Positions 1-8,937 of a stretch of DNA of 64,000 nucleotides are shown here, one piece after another. A program made the position numbers and the translations under genes. Position 1 is the first letter of the stretch; every line of letters begins with the position of its first letter. This DNA comes from Synechococcus sp. MW101C3 (GTDB taxonomy: Bacteria; Cyanobacteriota; Cyanobacteriia; PCC-6307; Cyanobiaceae): NCBI RefSeq assembly GCF_002252635.1, contig NZ_NQKX01000005.1:1-64000 (forward strand), in the 5' to 3' direction. A model generated the notes under the pieces. That model saw nothing but the letters and a program-made list of their open reading frames with translations. It did no database searches and had not been told where the DNA came from.

Positions 1-96
1 CCAGCCGACAAACACGAAGCGGTCGCGCTTGAGCCAGTCATCGAGGACGTCGAACCATCCCCGAGCCGAAGGCGCGCGCCCTACAGCAATCGTCAT
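1..96 (-). CDS. psbD: Photosystem II D2 protein, N-terminal 32 residues (runs off the window)
   Basis: Reading from the ATG at 96 toward base 1 gives the start of the D2 reaction-centre protein: MTIAVGRAP, then [20 protein letters not shown]. This N-terminus is nearly invariant in cyanobacteria. D2 pairs with D1 in the thylakoid membrane and binds the special-pair chlorophylls, pheophytin, QA and the non-haem iron. Only the stromal N-terminus and the approach to the first helix are present. In cyanobacteria psbC normally follows and overlaps psbD; it would lie outside the window. No GGAG-type ribosome site precedes the ATG. Identification rests on the N-terminal signature. Confidence 0.93.
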   Translation of the reverse strand, partial: MTIAVGRAPSARGWFDVLDDWLKRDRFVFVGW

Positions 97-117
97 GATG
101 AAGAGGCTTCATGAAGC

Positions 118-138
118 TTTACAAGGGCACTGTACGGA
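118..138. promoter_or_regulatory. Candidate HLR1-like (RpaB-type) element upstream of psbD
   Basis: On the plus strand TTTACAAG and TGTACGGA are separated by five bases. The first half matches the HLR1 half-site (G/T)TTACA(T/A)(T/A) at 7 of 8 positions; the second half is poor. HLR1 is the RpaB target in high-light genes such as psbA and psbD of other cyanobacteria, and rpaB itself lies at 8.9 kb. The site ends only about 20 nt before the psbD ATG, close for a promoter element. A perfect palindrome (GCTTCATGAAGC, 105-116) sits between it and the start. I see no gene in 97-375. Confidence 0.3.
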
Positions 139-375
139 AATCAGCCGGTGGCCGGGGCTTCCGCCGCCCTGGCCCGGGGGCAATGAGTACTTGCACTCAC
201 CGGCTCCGTCAGCCCCAGGCCTTGCGGCCGCCCCGCTCGTCTGAACCGCACCGGAAGCAGCCCTGAATCCAGCCCCGAGCCAAACCGGAGCCAACCGGGA
301 GCCGGCCGGCCCTTCAGCGGAAACCGCAGCGCCGCGCCATTCGCCAGAGTGGCGGCTGCCCTCACCGAAATCGCC

Positions 376-642
376 GTGTACGTCGTCGAGCTCTCGCTCA
401 AGCTCAGCCCCATGCCCGTCTCGGTCCAGCGCAAGGAACTGGCCGACGCCCAGGCCCTGTATGGCCAGATCAAGGCGGTCCTGGAGAGCGGTCAACCGCG
501 CGTGCTCGAACTCAGCTGCGAGAAAGCCGAGGAGAAACTGGTCAGCCTGCTGAGCAGTGAGCTGGTAGCCGTTCAGCTCTACGAACGTTCGGCCGCGGGT
601 GGCACCGGCACCAAACGTCCCGGCTTCAGCGTCGACAGTTGA
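376..642 (+). CDS. UPF0367 family conserved cyanobacterial protein
   Basis: A short protein of 88 residues recognisable as the cyanobacterial UPF0367 family by its start ([20 protein letters not shown]), the central [13 protein letters not shown] region and the ending KRPGFS. Function unknown; no membrane segment or catalytic motif is evident. The GTG at 376 is preferred because family members start at this tyrosine-containing strand; an in-frame GTG at 349 would add nine residues. Its TGA overlaps the TTG start of the ABC ATPase by four bases (TTGA), so the two are probably co-translated. Confidence 0.8.
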   Translation: MYVVELSLKLSPMPVSVQRKELADAQALYGQIKAVLESGQPRVLELSCEKAEEKLVSLLSSELVAVQLYERSAAGGTGTKRPGFSVDS

Positions 643-1379
643 CCAGCTCGCCACCGGCCCATGCCAGCGCCGGTTTCTCCGCCCCTGATCCTCCGCTGGT
701 GGTGGAGAACCTGGGGTTCCGCTGGCCCAACGGCAGCCTCGCCCTTGACCACATCAACCTCGAGGTGCCCCGTCCAGGGCTGTGGATGCTCGTGGGGGGC
801 AACGGCAGCGGCAAGAGCACCCTGCTGCGGCTGATCGCCGGGCTGCTCGATCCGCAGCGAGGGCGGATTCACCGCCAGCGCACGCCGGCTCTGGTGTTCC
901 AGAACCCCGACCACCAACTCTTGCTGCCCAGCTGCGGCACCGACCTCCAGCTCTCGTTGGCGGAGGGCCTCAGCCGTGAGGAGCGGCGCTGGCGGGTGGC
1001 CGAAGCCCTGGCCCAGGTCGGCTTACCTGGCCTGGAAGGGCGGCCGATCCACACGCTCAGCGGCGGCCAGAAACAGCGGGTGGCCATCGCCGGTGCCCTC
1101 GCCAGCGGTGCCGACCTGCTGCTGCTCGACGAACCCACCGCCCTGCTCGATCCAATCAGCCAGACGGAGGTTCTGGAGTTGATCCATCGCCTCTGCCACC
1201 GGCAGGAGCGACCCCTCACCGCCCTCTGGATCACCCATCGGCTGGAGGAACTCGAGCGCTGCGACGGGGCCGTGCTGATGGAAAGCGGGCGCATGGGCCG
1301 CTGGCAGGACGGGCCGGAACTATGCCGGCGCCTTCGCGGCAGGGTCTCCCTCTTGCCTGGCGGCGCGACCGAGGGGTAG
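639..1379 (+). CDS. ABC transporter ATP-binding protein, energy-coupling-factor (CbiO/EcfA) type
   Basis: A 246-residue nucleotide-binding protein with all ABC landmarks in order: Walker [10 protein letters not shown] (about residues 53-61), Q-loop VFQNPD, signature [10 protein letters not shown], Walker B LLLLDEP and the H-loop in WITHR. The signature and Q-loop context (FQNPDHQL) resemble EcfA/CbiO ATPases of cobalt and vitamin importers. It would hydrolyse ATP on the cytoplasmic face of a transporter, but no permease or substrate-binding gene is adjacent, so the substrate is unknown. It starts at TTG and overlaps the UPF0367 gene by four bases. tRNA-Asn follows 17 nt after its stop. Confidence 0.85.
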   Translation: MTSSPPAHASAGFSAPDPPLVVENLGFRWPNGSLALDHINLEVPRPGLWMLVGGNGSGKSTLLRLIAGLLDPQRGRIHRQRTPALVFQNPDHQLLLPSCGTDLQLSLAEGLSREERRWRVAEALAQVGLPGLEGRPIHTLSGGQKQRVAIAGALASGADLLLLDEPTALLDPISQTEVLELIHRLCHRQERPLTALWITHRLEELERCDGAVLMESGRMGRWQDGPELCRRLRGRVSLLPGGATEG

Positions 1380-1395
1380 GTTCACCGGGTTGCCA

Positions 1396-1467
1396 TCCTC
1401 GGTAGCTCAGCGGTAGAGCGGTCGGCTGTTAACCGATTGGTCGCAGGTTCGAATCCTGCCCGGGGAG
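1396..1467 (+). tRNA. tRNA-Asn (anticodon GTT)
   Basis: A complete 72-nt cloverleaf without encoded CCA. Acceptor stem TCCTCGG pairs with CCGGGGA (one T-G wobble), followed by discriminator G at 1467. The D arm is TAGCTCAGCGGTAGAGC. The anticodon loop CTGTTAA carries GTT at 1428-1430. The T arm is GCAGG-TTCGAAT-CCTGC at 1443-1459. It reads AAC and AAU codons. Confidence 0.96.
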
Positions 1468-1617
1468 TTCCTGTTCGCCTTGCCGCAGCGCTGCCTGCCG
1501 GTTGTTCACGTTCCGGTGGCGCGGTTGCCAGGATCGTGTCCCATACTTCTGCGAAAGCAGCTCATACGGCCTCTTCGAATCCAACGGATTGCCGCTGTCA
1601 CCCGCCCTGCGCCGCCC

Positions 1618-2406
1618 ATGAAGCCCTGCATCCTGCTGATCGAAGACGACAGGGACATGCGTGAGCTGGTGGCTGCCCATCTGATGCACGGCGGCTTCCA
1701 GGTGGAATGCGCCGAAGACGGCATCAAGGGCCAGGCCCTGGCCCTGCAGGCCCATCCCGACCTGATCCTGCTCGATCTGATGCTGCCCAAGGTGGATGGC
1801 CTCACCCTCTGCCAGCGCCTGCGCCGCGATGAGCGCACGGCCGGGATCCCGATCATGATGATCACGGCGCTCGGCGGCACCAAAGACAAGGTGAGCGGCT
1901 TCAACTCCGGCGCCGACGACTACCTGACCAAGCCCTTCGATCTCGAAGAGCTCCTGGTGCGGGTGAAAGCACTGCTGCGGCGCATCGATCGCGCCCCTCT
2001 GGCCGAAAAACACAACGAGATTCTCAATTTCGGGCCTCTCACCCTGGTGCCCGAGCGGTTCGAGGCCATCTGGTTCGATCAAGCCGTCCGGCTCACCCAC
2101 CTGGAGTTCGAACTGCTCCACTGCCTGCTCCAGCGTCACGGTCAGACCGTGGCCCCCTCGCTCATCCTCAAGGAAGTGTGGGGCTACGAGCCCGACGACG
2201 ACATCGAGACCATCCGGGTGCACGTGCGCCACCTGCGCACCAAGCTCGAACCCGAACCGCGCAAACCCCGGTTCATCAAAACGGTCTACGGAGCCGGCTA
2301 CTGCCTGGAACTCCCCACTGGCCCCCAGCTGGAACAGCAGGAGCGGCTGGTGCGAGAGCTTCGGCAGGACACGCGCGACCAGCTGCGCTCGCTCGAATCC
2401 GCCTGA
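1618..2406 (+). CDS. rpaA: Response regulator RpaA (OmpR/PhoB family)
   Basis: A 262-residue two-domain regulator. The receiver domain (about 1-120) has the acidic pair D10/D11, phospho-acceptor D53 in [11 protein letters not shown] and the conserved Lys in DDYLTKPF. The C-terminal winged helix ends [12 protein letters not shown]. The linker [23 protein letters not shown] and the stretch [20 protein letters not shown] are diagnostic of RpaA rather than RpaB. RpaA is phosphorylated by SasA and is the circadian output regulator; it also affects phycobilisome-photosystem coupling. An upstream in-frame extension is discounted because family members begin MKP at 1618. The gene stands alone between tRNA-Asn and the convergent holB. 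Confidence 0.93.
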   Translation: MKPCILLIEDDRDMRELVAAHLMHGGFQVECAEDGIKGQALALQAHPDLILLDLMLPKVDGLTLCQRLRRDERTAGIPIMMITALGGTKDKVSGFNSGADDYLTKPFDLEELLVRVKALLRRIDRAPLAEKHNEILNFGPLTLVPERFEAIWFDQAVRLTHLEFELLHCLLQRHGQTVAPSLILKEVWGYEPDDDIETIRVHVRHLRTKLEPEPRKPRFIKTVYGAGYCLELPTGPQLEQQERLVRELRQDTRDQLRSLESA

Positions 2407-2554
2407 TTCCACCGACCATCTGCTGCTGAAGCGGCACCGACACAGCCGGAGCGCTGCTTCAGCGACTCCCCAGGCGCCTGTCAGAGCTTCGCGCTGTTGT
2501 CCGTCAAGGGGCGCGTGGCGCAGGTGGCGGTCAGATCCCCCTGGAACTCCAGGC

Positions 2555-3514
2555 TCACACCAGCGATCCGCCCAGCTCCAGCAGCGCCACTTCCCAGGCC
2601 AGCCGGGGTTGCACAGCCCCCTGCAACTGGCGCCGGAGGCGCTCGATCCGCTGCTGATCGGCCTGGCAGAGATCGCGGCGCCAGCTCTGCAGTTGCCACC
2701 AGTCGAGCAGCCACAGCTGAAGATCGAGGTCCAGGGCTTCGGTGAGCTCACGGGCCAGGGCCAGCGCCTCCAGCGGTTGGCCCGGCCGCTCCAGCAGCCG
2801 CTCCGCCAGCCCCGGTGGCAGGGCCTGCCATTGCTCCCGGTGGCGCAGCAACGCCCCCGGCGAGCCGGCCGCCAGCGCGATCAGGCCGGCGGCCTCTGGC
2901 CCCTCCGCCACGGGTGAGAGATCGGCGCGGCGGTGCAGCACCGCCTGCAGGGAGGCCGGATCCAGCCGGCTGAACACGATCTGCTGGCAACGGGAGCGAA
3001 TCGTGCTCAGCAGGCGCTCGGGCGCGCTGGTCAGCAGCACGAGCAGCCCGTTGCCGGGCTCTTCCAGGGTTTTGAGCAGGGCATTGGCCGCCCCCTCCGC
3101 CATCATCTCCACCGCCTCGATCACCACAAGGCAGTGGTCGCCCTCCAGCGGCCGACGGGCCAGGAAACGGCTGATCGCCCGCACCTGCTCCAGGCGCAGC
3201 TGGGGCAGCGACCGCTTCGCCACTCCCTGGGCGATCGCCTCCGAACGGGGGATCAGCTGGCCCTGGTGCTGGTAGGTGGGCTCCACCCAGAGCAGATCCG
3301 GGTGGTTGCCCTCCTCCAGCCGGCGTCGCAGCGGGGCTGAGCCAGCGACCCCGGCCAGAATGCCCTCGAGGAAGCGCAGAGCCGCCAGGCGCCGTCCCAC
3401 CCCATCCGGCCCGCTGAACAGGTAGGCCGGCGCCAGCCGCTGGCGCTGCAGCGACGCGGCAAGCAGGGCCACGGCCTGGGGCTGGCCGATCAGGTCGGCG
3501 AACAGATCAGCCAT
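2555..3514 (-). CDS. holB: DNA polymerase III delta-prime subunit
   Basis: An AAA+ clamp-loader subunit of 319 residues. It begins ADLFADLIGQPQAVALL and has a P-loop-like FSGPDGVGRR, the ANALLKTLEEPG segment and the TSAPERLLSTIRSRCQ sensor-1/SRC region typical of delta-prime. It is the non-hydrolysing stator of the clamp loader that opens the beta clamp; the P-loop lacks the final GKT, as expected. The start at 3514 (MADLFADLIGQ) matches the family; an upstream in-frame start would add 15 residues. It overlaps the end of tmk by 8 nt and is last in a copper ATPase-tmk-holB block. Confidence 0.88.
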   Translation of the reverse strand: MADLFADLIGQPQAVALLAASLQRQRLAPAYLFSGPDGVGRRLAALRFLEGILAGVAGSAPLRRRLEEGNHPDLLWVEPTYQHQGQLIPRSEAIAQGVAKRSLPQLRLEQVRAISRFLARRPLEGDHCLVVIEAVEMMAEGAANALLKTLEEPGNGLLVLLTSAPERLLSTIRSRCQQIVFSRLDPASLQAVLHRRADLSPVAEGPEAAGLIALAAGSPGALLRHREQWQALPPGLAERLLERPGQPLEALALARELTEALDLDLQLWLLDWWQLQSWRRDLCQADQQRIERLRRQLQGAVQPRLAWEVALLELGGSLV

Positions 3515-4181
3515 CGCAGCCACCAGCAGCGGCGAAACGGCACCGCAGCAGTGCGGCAATCGCTTCCGCCACCTGTTCGGGAGCAGCGGCAGCCTCCACC
3601 CGCGCCCAGCCCCGCTGCGCCGCCAGCTGGGCGAATCCTCCAGCCACCCGCTGCAGGAAGGGCAGTCCCGCCGACTCGATCCGATCGGCGGGCCGGTGGC
3701 CGCGACGCTCCAGTGAGAGCGGCAGGGGCAGGTCCAGCCAGAGGGTGAGGTCGGCCGTCAGGCCGGCGGTGGCGATGGCCTCCAGCTGGCCGATCAACGC
3801 GAGATCCAGGCCACGGCCATAGCCCTGGTAGGCGGCCGTGGAGCCGGCAAAGCGGTCGCTGATCACCCAGTGGCCCGCCGCCAGGGCGGGCGCGATGCGG
3901 GCCTCCACGTGCTGGGCGCGGTCGGCCGCATAAAGCAGCAGTTCCGCGGTGGGGCAGGGGCTGGCCGCCTCCGGCGGATGCAGCAGCAGCTGCCGCAGCG
4001 CCTGGCCCAGCGGCGTCCCTCCCGGCTCGCGGCATACCACCAGCTCCGCCCCGGGCGCCAGCAGGCCGCTGCTGGGCAACCAGGCCTGCAGACGTTCGAG
4101 CTGGGTGGTCTTGCCACAGCCATCGATGCCCTCCAGCACGAGAAAGCGCCCCCTGGGGCGATCGGGGTCAGGCTGGACCAT
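3507..4181 (-). CDS. tmk: Thymidylate kinase
   Basis: A 224-residue dTMP kinase, which phosphorylates dTMP to dTDP for DNA synthesis. Visible motifs: P-loop FLVLEGIDGCGKTTQ (about residues 13-27), the nucleotide-binding CREPGGTPLG loop, SDRFAGSTAAYQGYGR (DRY-like motif) and TLWLDLPLPLSLERRG before the LID. Normal length for the family. The start GTG/ATG region lies inside the 3-prime end of the upstream copper ATPase gene (14-nt overlap), and its own end overlaps holB by 8 nt, so the three are likely cotranscribed. The tmk-holB pairing is common in bacteria. Confidence 0.93.
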   Translation of the reverse strand: MVQPDPDRPRGRFLVLEGIDGCGKTTQLERLQAWLPSSGLLAPGAELVVCREPGGTPLGQALRQLLLHPPEAASPCPTAELLLYAADRAQHVEARIAPALAAGHWVISDRFAGSTAAYQGYGRGLDLALIGQLEAIATAGLTADLTLWLDLPLPLSLERRGHRPADRIESAGLPFLQRVAGGFAQLAAQRGWARVEAAAAPEQVAEAIAALLRCRFAAAGGCDG

Positions 4182-6663
4182 GCAGCAGCAGCGCGTTCAC
4201 CACCACGGTGATCGAGCTCATCGCCATCAGCAGGGCCGCCAGGGGTGGGGAGAGCACCACACCGAAGCCTGGCAGCAGGGCGCCGGCCGCGATCGGCAGC
4301 ACCACAAGGTTGTAGCCGAAGGCCCAGAAAAGGTTCTGGCGCACCTTGGCCAGCGTGCGCCGCGCCAGCTGCAGCGCCAGCACGAGCGAGGACAAGCGGT
4401 CGCCAAGGATCACCAGATCGGCGGTGTCCTGAGCGATCTGGGTGCCGGTGCCCACGGCGATGCCGAGATCGGCCGCCGCCAGAGCGGGCGCATCGTTGAT
4501 GCCATCGCCCACCATCGCCACCGGCCCCAACTGCTGCCAGCGCACGATCCGGTCGAGCTTCTGCTCGGGGCGCAGTTCCCAGGCAAGGGCGTCGTCCGGC
4601 AAGCCGAGCCGTTCACCGAGGCGCCGCACGGCAGGCTGCCGGTCACCGCTGAGCACGCCGAGGTTCAGCCCCATGGCACCGAGCTCCTGCACGGTGGCGA
4701 CCGCATCGGCGCGCGGTTGGTCGTGCACCGCCACGAGGCCCAGCAGGCGGCTGCCGACCGCCACGGCCAACACCGAGCCGCCGTCGGCCTCCAGTGCTGT
4801 GAGTCGCTGGCGGAGCGGAGCGCCCAGACCAACCCCTCGCTGCTCCAGCCAGTCGAGGCGACCCACCCGGCAAGGGCCGCTGACCCCTTCCAGTTCCCCC
4901 TCCACCCCGGCCCCGGCGAAGGTGACGCAGGTGCTCACCGGCCAGAGAGGAAGCTGGCGGCGCTCCGCCTCCTGCAGCAGGGCATGGGCGAGCGGGTGGC
5001 GGGTCTGCTGCTCCAGGCTGGCCGCCACACGGATCAGGGCATCGGCGTCGACCAGCTCGCCCGCCAGCTGGTGAGCTGGATCCGGGGGGGACAGTTCGAT
5101 CGCCACCACGAGGGGGCGGCCCAGGGTGAGCGTGCCGGTCTTGTCGAACAGCACCGCCTGCAGACGCGCGGCGGTCTCGATCGCATCGCCGCCCCGGAAC
5201 AGCACACCGGCCCGGGCCGCCAGCCCTGAGCCGACTGTGATCGCCGTGGGGGTGGCCAGGCCCAACGCACAGGGGCAGGCCACCACCAGCACCGAAATCG
5301 CCAGCTGCAGGGCCAGGCTGAACGGGGTCTCGGCGGCGGCCCCCGCCAGCCCGTGGCCGGAGCCTCCCATGCCCATACCACCAAGGCCGTGCCCACCGAA
5401 GCTGTGAGCAGCCCCGGCCCCATGGCCCAGCAGCGGAGCCACCATCAGCACATCCGGCCAGAGGCGGGTGCCCCACAGCCACCAGAACAGGAAGGTGGCC
5501 AGGGCGAGAACAAGCACCAGCACGGTGAAACGGCCGGCCACCCGGTCCACCAGGCGCTGTATCGGCGCCTTGCGGGCCTGGGCCTGCTCGACCAGCGCAA
5601 TGATCCGGGCCAGGGCCGTCTCCGCACCGGCGCGGGTCACCTCCAGCACCAGCGGCGCCTGCAGGTTGAGCATGCCGGCGGCCAGCTCACAGCCCGGGCG
5701 GGCCTCCAGCGGCAGGGGTTCGCCGGTGAGACTCGACACATCCACCGCCGAGCAGCCCTCCAGCACCACCCCATCCACCGGCACCCGGTCGCCCGGCAGC
5801 AGTTGCAACCGATCTGCGGGCCGCAGCCCTCCCACCCGCACCTCTCGCGGGGGGCCATCGCCCACCAGCAGCAGCGCCGTTTCGGGTTGGAGCTGGGCCA
5901 GCTGCTCCAGCGCCCGGCCGGTGCGGAAGCGGGCCCGTTCCTCCAGGAAGCGGCCCAGCAGCACGAAGCCGAGCAGCATCACCGGCTCATTGAAAAAACA
6001 GGGCCAGCCCGCCGCCGGCCAGAGCAGGGCCGCCAGGCTGGCGAGGTAGGCGCTGCCCATGCCCAGGCCCACCAGGGTGTCCATGCTGGGCATGCGGTGC
6101 CAGGCGCTCAGGGCGCCGCGCACCAGGATCGAACGACCCGGCAGCGCCAGGGCCAGGGTGGCCACGAGGGCGTGGAACCAGAGCGCCGCCAGCAGGGCTC
6201 CGAGCGGGGACGCCAGCAGCGATGCCGGCAGGCTGCCCGCCTCCGCCAGATGGCCCAGCACCGACACCACCAGCAGCGTCAGCGCCGCGATCAGCTGGCG
6301 CCACTCCAGCCACCAACGATGGCGCTGGGCCAGCTCGGCCGCCGTGGGTGCCGGCAGCGACTGATCACGCAGGCGTGCCGCAAAGCCGAGCCCCTCCAGG
6401 CTGGCCAGCAGGGCCGCCACCTGGGTGTCGAGGCCTGGCTGCGCGGCCTCGACAGGAGCGGCCAGGCCCACCCAGGCGGTGTGGGTGAGCAGGTTCACGC
6501 TTGCCTGGTGCACACCGGGCACGGCCAGCAGGCGCTTCTCCACGGCACGCACGCACCCCCCGCACTTCATGCCGTCCACCTCGAGCAGCACCGGCACCAG
6601 GGGGCGGGGAGACGGTGCAGCCGGAAGCGGTGAGACGGCGGGGCCGGGGGAAACCTGAACCAC
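4168..6663 (-). CDS. Copper-transporting P1B-type ATPase (CtaA/PacS type)
   Basis: An 831-residue heavy-metal P-type ATPase. In order: an N-terminal metal-binding fold with GMKCGGC (Cys34, Cys37), a membrane region, the actuator TGEP motif near 313, the CPC metal-translocating motif at 463-465, phosphorylation site DKTGT at 507-511, the HP dipeptide near 556, GDGIND at 719-724 and two C-terminal helices. Cyanobacteria use two such pumps (CtaA and PacS) to supply copper to plastocyanin and cytochrome oxidase; the sequence alone does not tell me which this is. A Gly/His/Met-rich loop (about 411-441) lies just before the CPC helix. It starts at GTG, is divergent from ycf3 and overlaps tmk by 14 nt. 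Confidence 0.9.
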   Translation of the reverse strand: MVQVSPGPAVSPLPAAPSPRPLVPVLLEVDGMKCGGCVRAVEKRLLAVPGVHQASVNLLTHTAWVGLAAPVEAAQPGLDTQVAALLASLEGLGFAARLRDQSLPAPTAAELAQRHRWWLEWRQLIAALTLLVVSVLGHLAEAGSLPASLLASPLGALLAALWFHALVATLALALPGRSILVRGALSAWHRMPSMDTLVGLGMGSAYLASLAALLWPAAGWPCFFNEPVMLLGFVLLGRFLEERARFRTGRALEQLAQLQPETALLLVGDGPPREVRVGGLRPADRLQLLPGDRVPVDGVVLEGCSAVDVSSLTGEPLPLEARPGCELAAGMLNLQAPLVLEVTRAGAETALARIIALVEQAQARKAPIQRLVDRVAGRFTVLVLVLALATFLFWWLWGTRLWPDVLMVAPLLGHGAGAAHSFGGHGLGGMGMGGSGHGLAGAAAETPFSLALQLAISVLVVACPCALGLATPTAITVGSGLAARAGVLFRGGDAIETAARLQAVLFDKTGTLTLGRPLVVAIELSPPDPAHQLAGELVDADALIRVAASLEQQTRHPLAHALLQEAERRQLPLWPVSTCVTFAGAGVEGELEGVSGPCRVGRLDWLEQRGVGLGAPLRQRLTALEADGGSVLAVAVGSRLLGLVAVHDQPRADAVATVQELGAMGLNLGVLSGDRQPAVRRLGERLGLPDDALAWELRPEQKLDRIVRWQQLGPVAMVGDGINDAPALAAADLGIAVGTGTQIAQDTADLVILGDRLSSLVLALQLARRTLAKVRQNLFWAFGYNLVVLPIAAGALLPGFGVVLSPPLAALLMAMSSITVVVNALLLHGPA

Positions 6664-6760
6664 TGGGATCGGCAGCTGGGTTTCAGGCTAGAGATGCCCT
6701 CCGGCAGAAGCTGGCTCGCCGCGCAGGCGTCAGGATGGGTCCACAAACCAGACCGTTCCC

Positions 6761-7282
6761 GTGCCCCGCAGCCAACGCAACGACAACTTCATCGACAAGA
6801 GCTTCACGGTCATGGCGGACCTGATCCTCAAGGTGATTCCCACCAACCGGCGGGCGAAGGAGGCTTTCGCGTACTACCGCGACGGCATGAGCGCCCAGGG
6901 CGACGGCGAATATGCCGAAGCGCTGGAGAACTACGAGGAAGCCCTGAAGCTGGAGGACGACCCCAACGACAAGGCCTTCATCCTCTACAACATGGCGCTG
7001 GTGTTCACCAGCAACGGCGATCACCAGAAGGCGCTGGAGTTCTACGAGCAGGCGCTGGATCTCAACCAGCACATGCCGCAGGCCCTCAACAACATCGCGG
7101 TGATTCACCACCACCTCGGCTCCCTGGCGGAAGAACGGGGCGACACCGATGAGTCGGACCGCTGCTTCTCCCGCGCCGCCGACTACTGGACCAAGGCGAT
7201 CCGCATGGCGCCGAACAACTACATCGAAGCCCAGAACTGGCTCAAGACCAGCGGGCGCGGCAACGTCGACGTCTACTTCTGA
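6761..7282 (+). CDS. ycf3: Photosystem I assembly protein Ycf3
   Basis: A 173-residue TPR protein matching Ycf3 throughout: [19 protein letters not shown] near the start, then three tetratricopeptide units (about 35-68, 72-105 and 120-153) including [16 protein letters not shown] and [12 protein letters not shown], and the C-terminus [14 protein letters not shown]. Ycf3 is a chaperone that binds PsaA and PsaD during PSI assembly at the thylakoid. The start is GTG at 6761, which gives the usual length. It is divergent from the copper ATPase, with 97 nt between starts. Confidence 0.95.
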   Translation: MPRSQRNDNFIDKSFTVMADLILKVIPTNRRAKEAFAYYRDGMSAQGDGEYAEALENYEEALKLEDDPNDKAFILYNMALVFTSNGDHQKALEFYEQALDLNQHMPQALNNIAVIHHHLGSLAEERGDTDESDRCFSRAADYWTKAIRMAPNNYIEAQNWLKTSGRGNVDVYF

Positions 7283-7296
7283 GCCTCGTCGGGGCG

Positions 7297-7318
7297 CCTG
7301 GGCAGGGCGTTGCCCGGG
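7297..7318. terminator. Hairpin between convergent ycf3 and radA
   Basis: An 8-bp stem (7297-7304 with 7311-7318, one T-G pair) closes a six-base loop, 15 nt after the ycf3 stop. There is no T-run, so if it terminates transcription it is not a classical intrinsic terminator. GC-rich hairpins arise easily at this base composition. Confidence 0.3.
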
Positions 7319-7363
7319 GCGGGGTGTGGCCTGGCCGGGGCAGGGTGGAGCCGCCGGCCCGGC

Positions 7364-8845
7364 TCAGTCGGCAGCAGGGTCAAACCCCAGCCCGGCCACC
7401 AGGGCCTCCGCCACAGTGGCGGCCTCCAGCAGCTGGAGATCAAGCCCGGCGGCGATCGCCCCGAGGCCGCTGCCGCGCGGCACCACCGCCCGGCGGAACC
7501 CCAGCCGCGCCGCCTCCTGGAGGCGCAGCTCCAGCTGGCCCACCGGCCGCAGCTGCCCTCCCAGCCCCAGCTCCCCTACCAGCACCGTGCCGGCCGGCAT
7601 GGTCAGATCGCGGTAGCTGGCCACCACCGCCGCGGCCACGCCGAGATCGGCCGCCGGCTCCTCCACGTCGAGGCCACCGGCCACCGCCAGGTAGCAATCG
7701 AAGCGGGAGAGGGGCAGCCCCATGTGCTTTTCAAGCACGGCCAGGATCTGGTGCAGCCGGTTGATGCCGATGCCGGTGGCCGTGCGGCGTGGGCTGGCAT
7801 AGCTGGTGGTGCTCACCAGGGCCTGCAGCTCGACCACCAGCGAGCGGGTGCCTTCACAGGCCACGATCGTGGCGGTGCCGGCGGCGGGGCCGTCATGACC
7901 GAGGAACAGCTCGCTGGGATTGGTGACTTCCGCCAGCCCCCGGTCGCGCATCTCGAACAGGCCCAGTTCGTGCGTGGCACCGAAGCGGTTCTTGACCGCC
8001 CGCAGCAGCCGGTGGCTGGCGAAGCGGTCGCCCTCGAAGGTGAGCACCGCATCGACGAGGTGTTCGAGCACCTTGGGCCCGGCCAGCATCCCCTCCTTGG
8101 TGACATGCCCCACCAGCAGCAGGGCGGTGTCCTGGCGCTTGGCCAGCCGTTGCAGGGCACCGGCGCATTCGCGCACCTGGGCGACCGATCCCGGCGCGCT
8201 GCTGAGCTGGTCGTCATGCAGGGCCTGGATGCTGTCGATGATCGCCACCGCCGGCCGCAGCGCCTCAAGCTCCTGCAGCACCAGCTCCAGATCGGTTTCC
8301 GCCAGCAGCTGCAGCCCGGCACCCGCCGGCACGGTCCCATCGGCCCCAACCGGCTGCTCCGCAGCGCCGGCACCTGGCGGGGCGAGCCGGCTCCAGCGCA
8401 GGCGAACCTGCTGCGCCGACTCCTCGGCGCTCACGTAGAGCACCGAGGTGATGGCGGCCAGCGCCTGGGCGCTCTGCAGCAGCAGGGTGGATTTGCCGAT
8501 GCCGGGATCGCCCCCCACCAGCACCAGCGCCCCGGGCACCAGCCCGCCGCCCAGCACCCGATCGAACTCTGCGAAGCCGCTGGGCAACCGCTGGAGCGGC
8601 CGCTCCACCGCCATCAGGATCGATTCCGAGCGCCGGGGACGCCCTGGCGCGAGGGCCACCTTCTCGCCCGCACCGGTACGGGCAGGCGCGCCCTCAGGCG
8701 CGGCGCGGCGGCGGCGGCCATCAGCGGCGGGGCCGCTCTGTTCCACCAGCGTGTTCCAGGCACCGCAGCCATGGCAGCGGCCGAAGAACTGGCGGGTCTG
8801 AGCTCCACAGGCCTGGCAGATGAACAGCGGTGCGGATCGGGCCAC
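7364..8845 (-). CDS. radA: DNA repair protein RadA
   Basis: A 493-residue RadA (Sms). It begins with a four-cysteine zinc finger (CQACG...CHGCG), has a RecA-like ATPase core with Walker A GGDPGIGKST, the RadA-specific KNRFG motif (in VKNRFGATHELG), and a C-terminal Lon-protease-like domain (AVAGGLDVEEPAADLGVAAA). RadA helps process recombination intermediates and drives branch migration. The start is GTG at 8845, giving MARSAPLFICQACG. Residues around 115-140 carry an Ala/Gly/Pro-rich insertion. It is convergent with ycf3 and divergent from rpaB. Confidence 0.94.
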   Translation of the reverse strand: MARSAPLFICQACGAQTRQFFGRCHGCGAWNTLVEQSGPAADGRRRRAAPEGAPARTGAGEKVALAPGRPRRSESILMAVERPLQRLPSGFAEFDRVLGGGLVPGALVLVGGDPGIGKSTLLLQSAQALAAITSVLYVSAEESAQQVRLRWSRLAPPGAGAAEQPVGADGTVPAGAGLQLLAETDLELVLQELEALRPAVAIIDSIQALHDDQLSSAPGSVAQVRECAGALQRLAKRQDTALLLVGHVTKEGMLAGPKVLEHLVDAVLTFEGDRFASHRLLRAVKNRFGATHELGLFEMRDRGLAEVTNPSELFLGHDGPAAGTATIVACEGTRSLVVELQALVSTTSYASPRRTATGIGINRLHQILAVLEKHMGLPLSRFDCYLAVAGGLDVEEPAADLGVAAAVVASYRDLTMPAGTVLVGELGLGGQLRPVGQLELRLQEAARLGFRRAVVPRGSGLGAIAAGLDLQLLEAATVAEALVAGLGFDPAAD

Positions 8846-8937
8846 GGCGGTGTGTGAAGAATGGTGGCGTTGGGTGAATTTGCCGCCCCTCCGACCAGTT
8901 CAGTGGTCAGGACTTGTGTACCCAGGCCGGCGCAACC

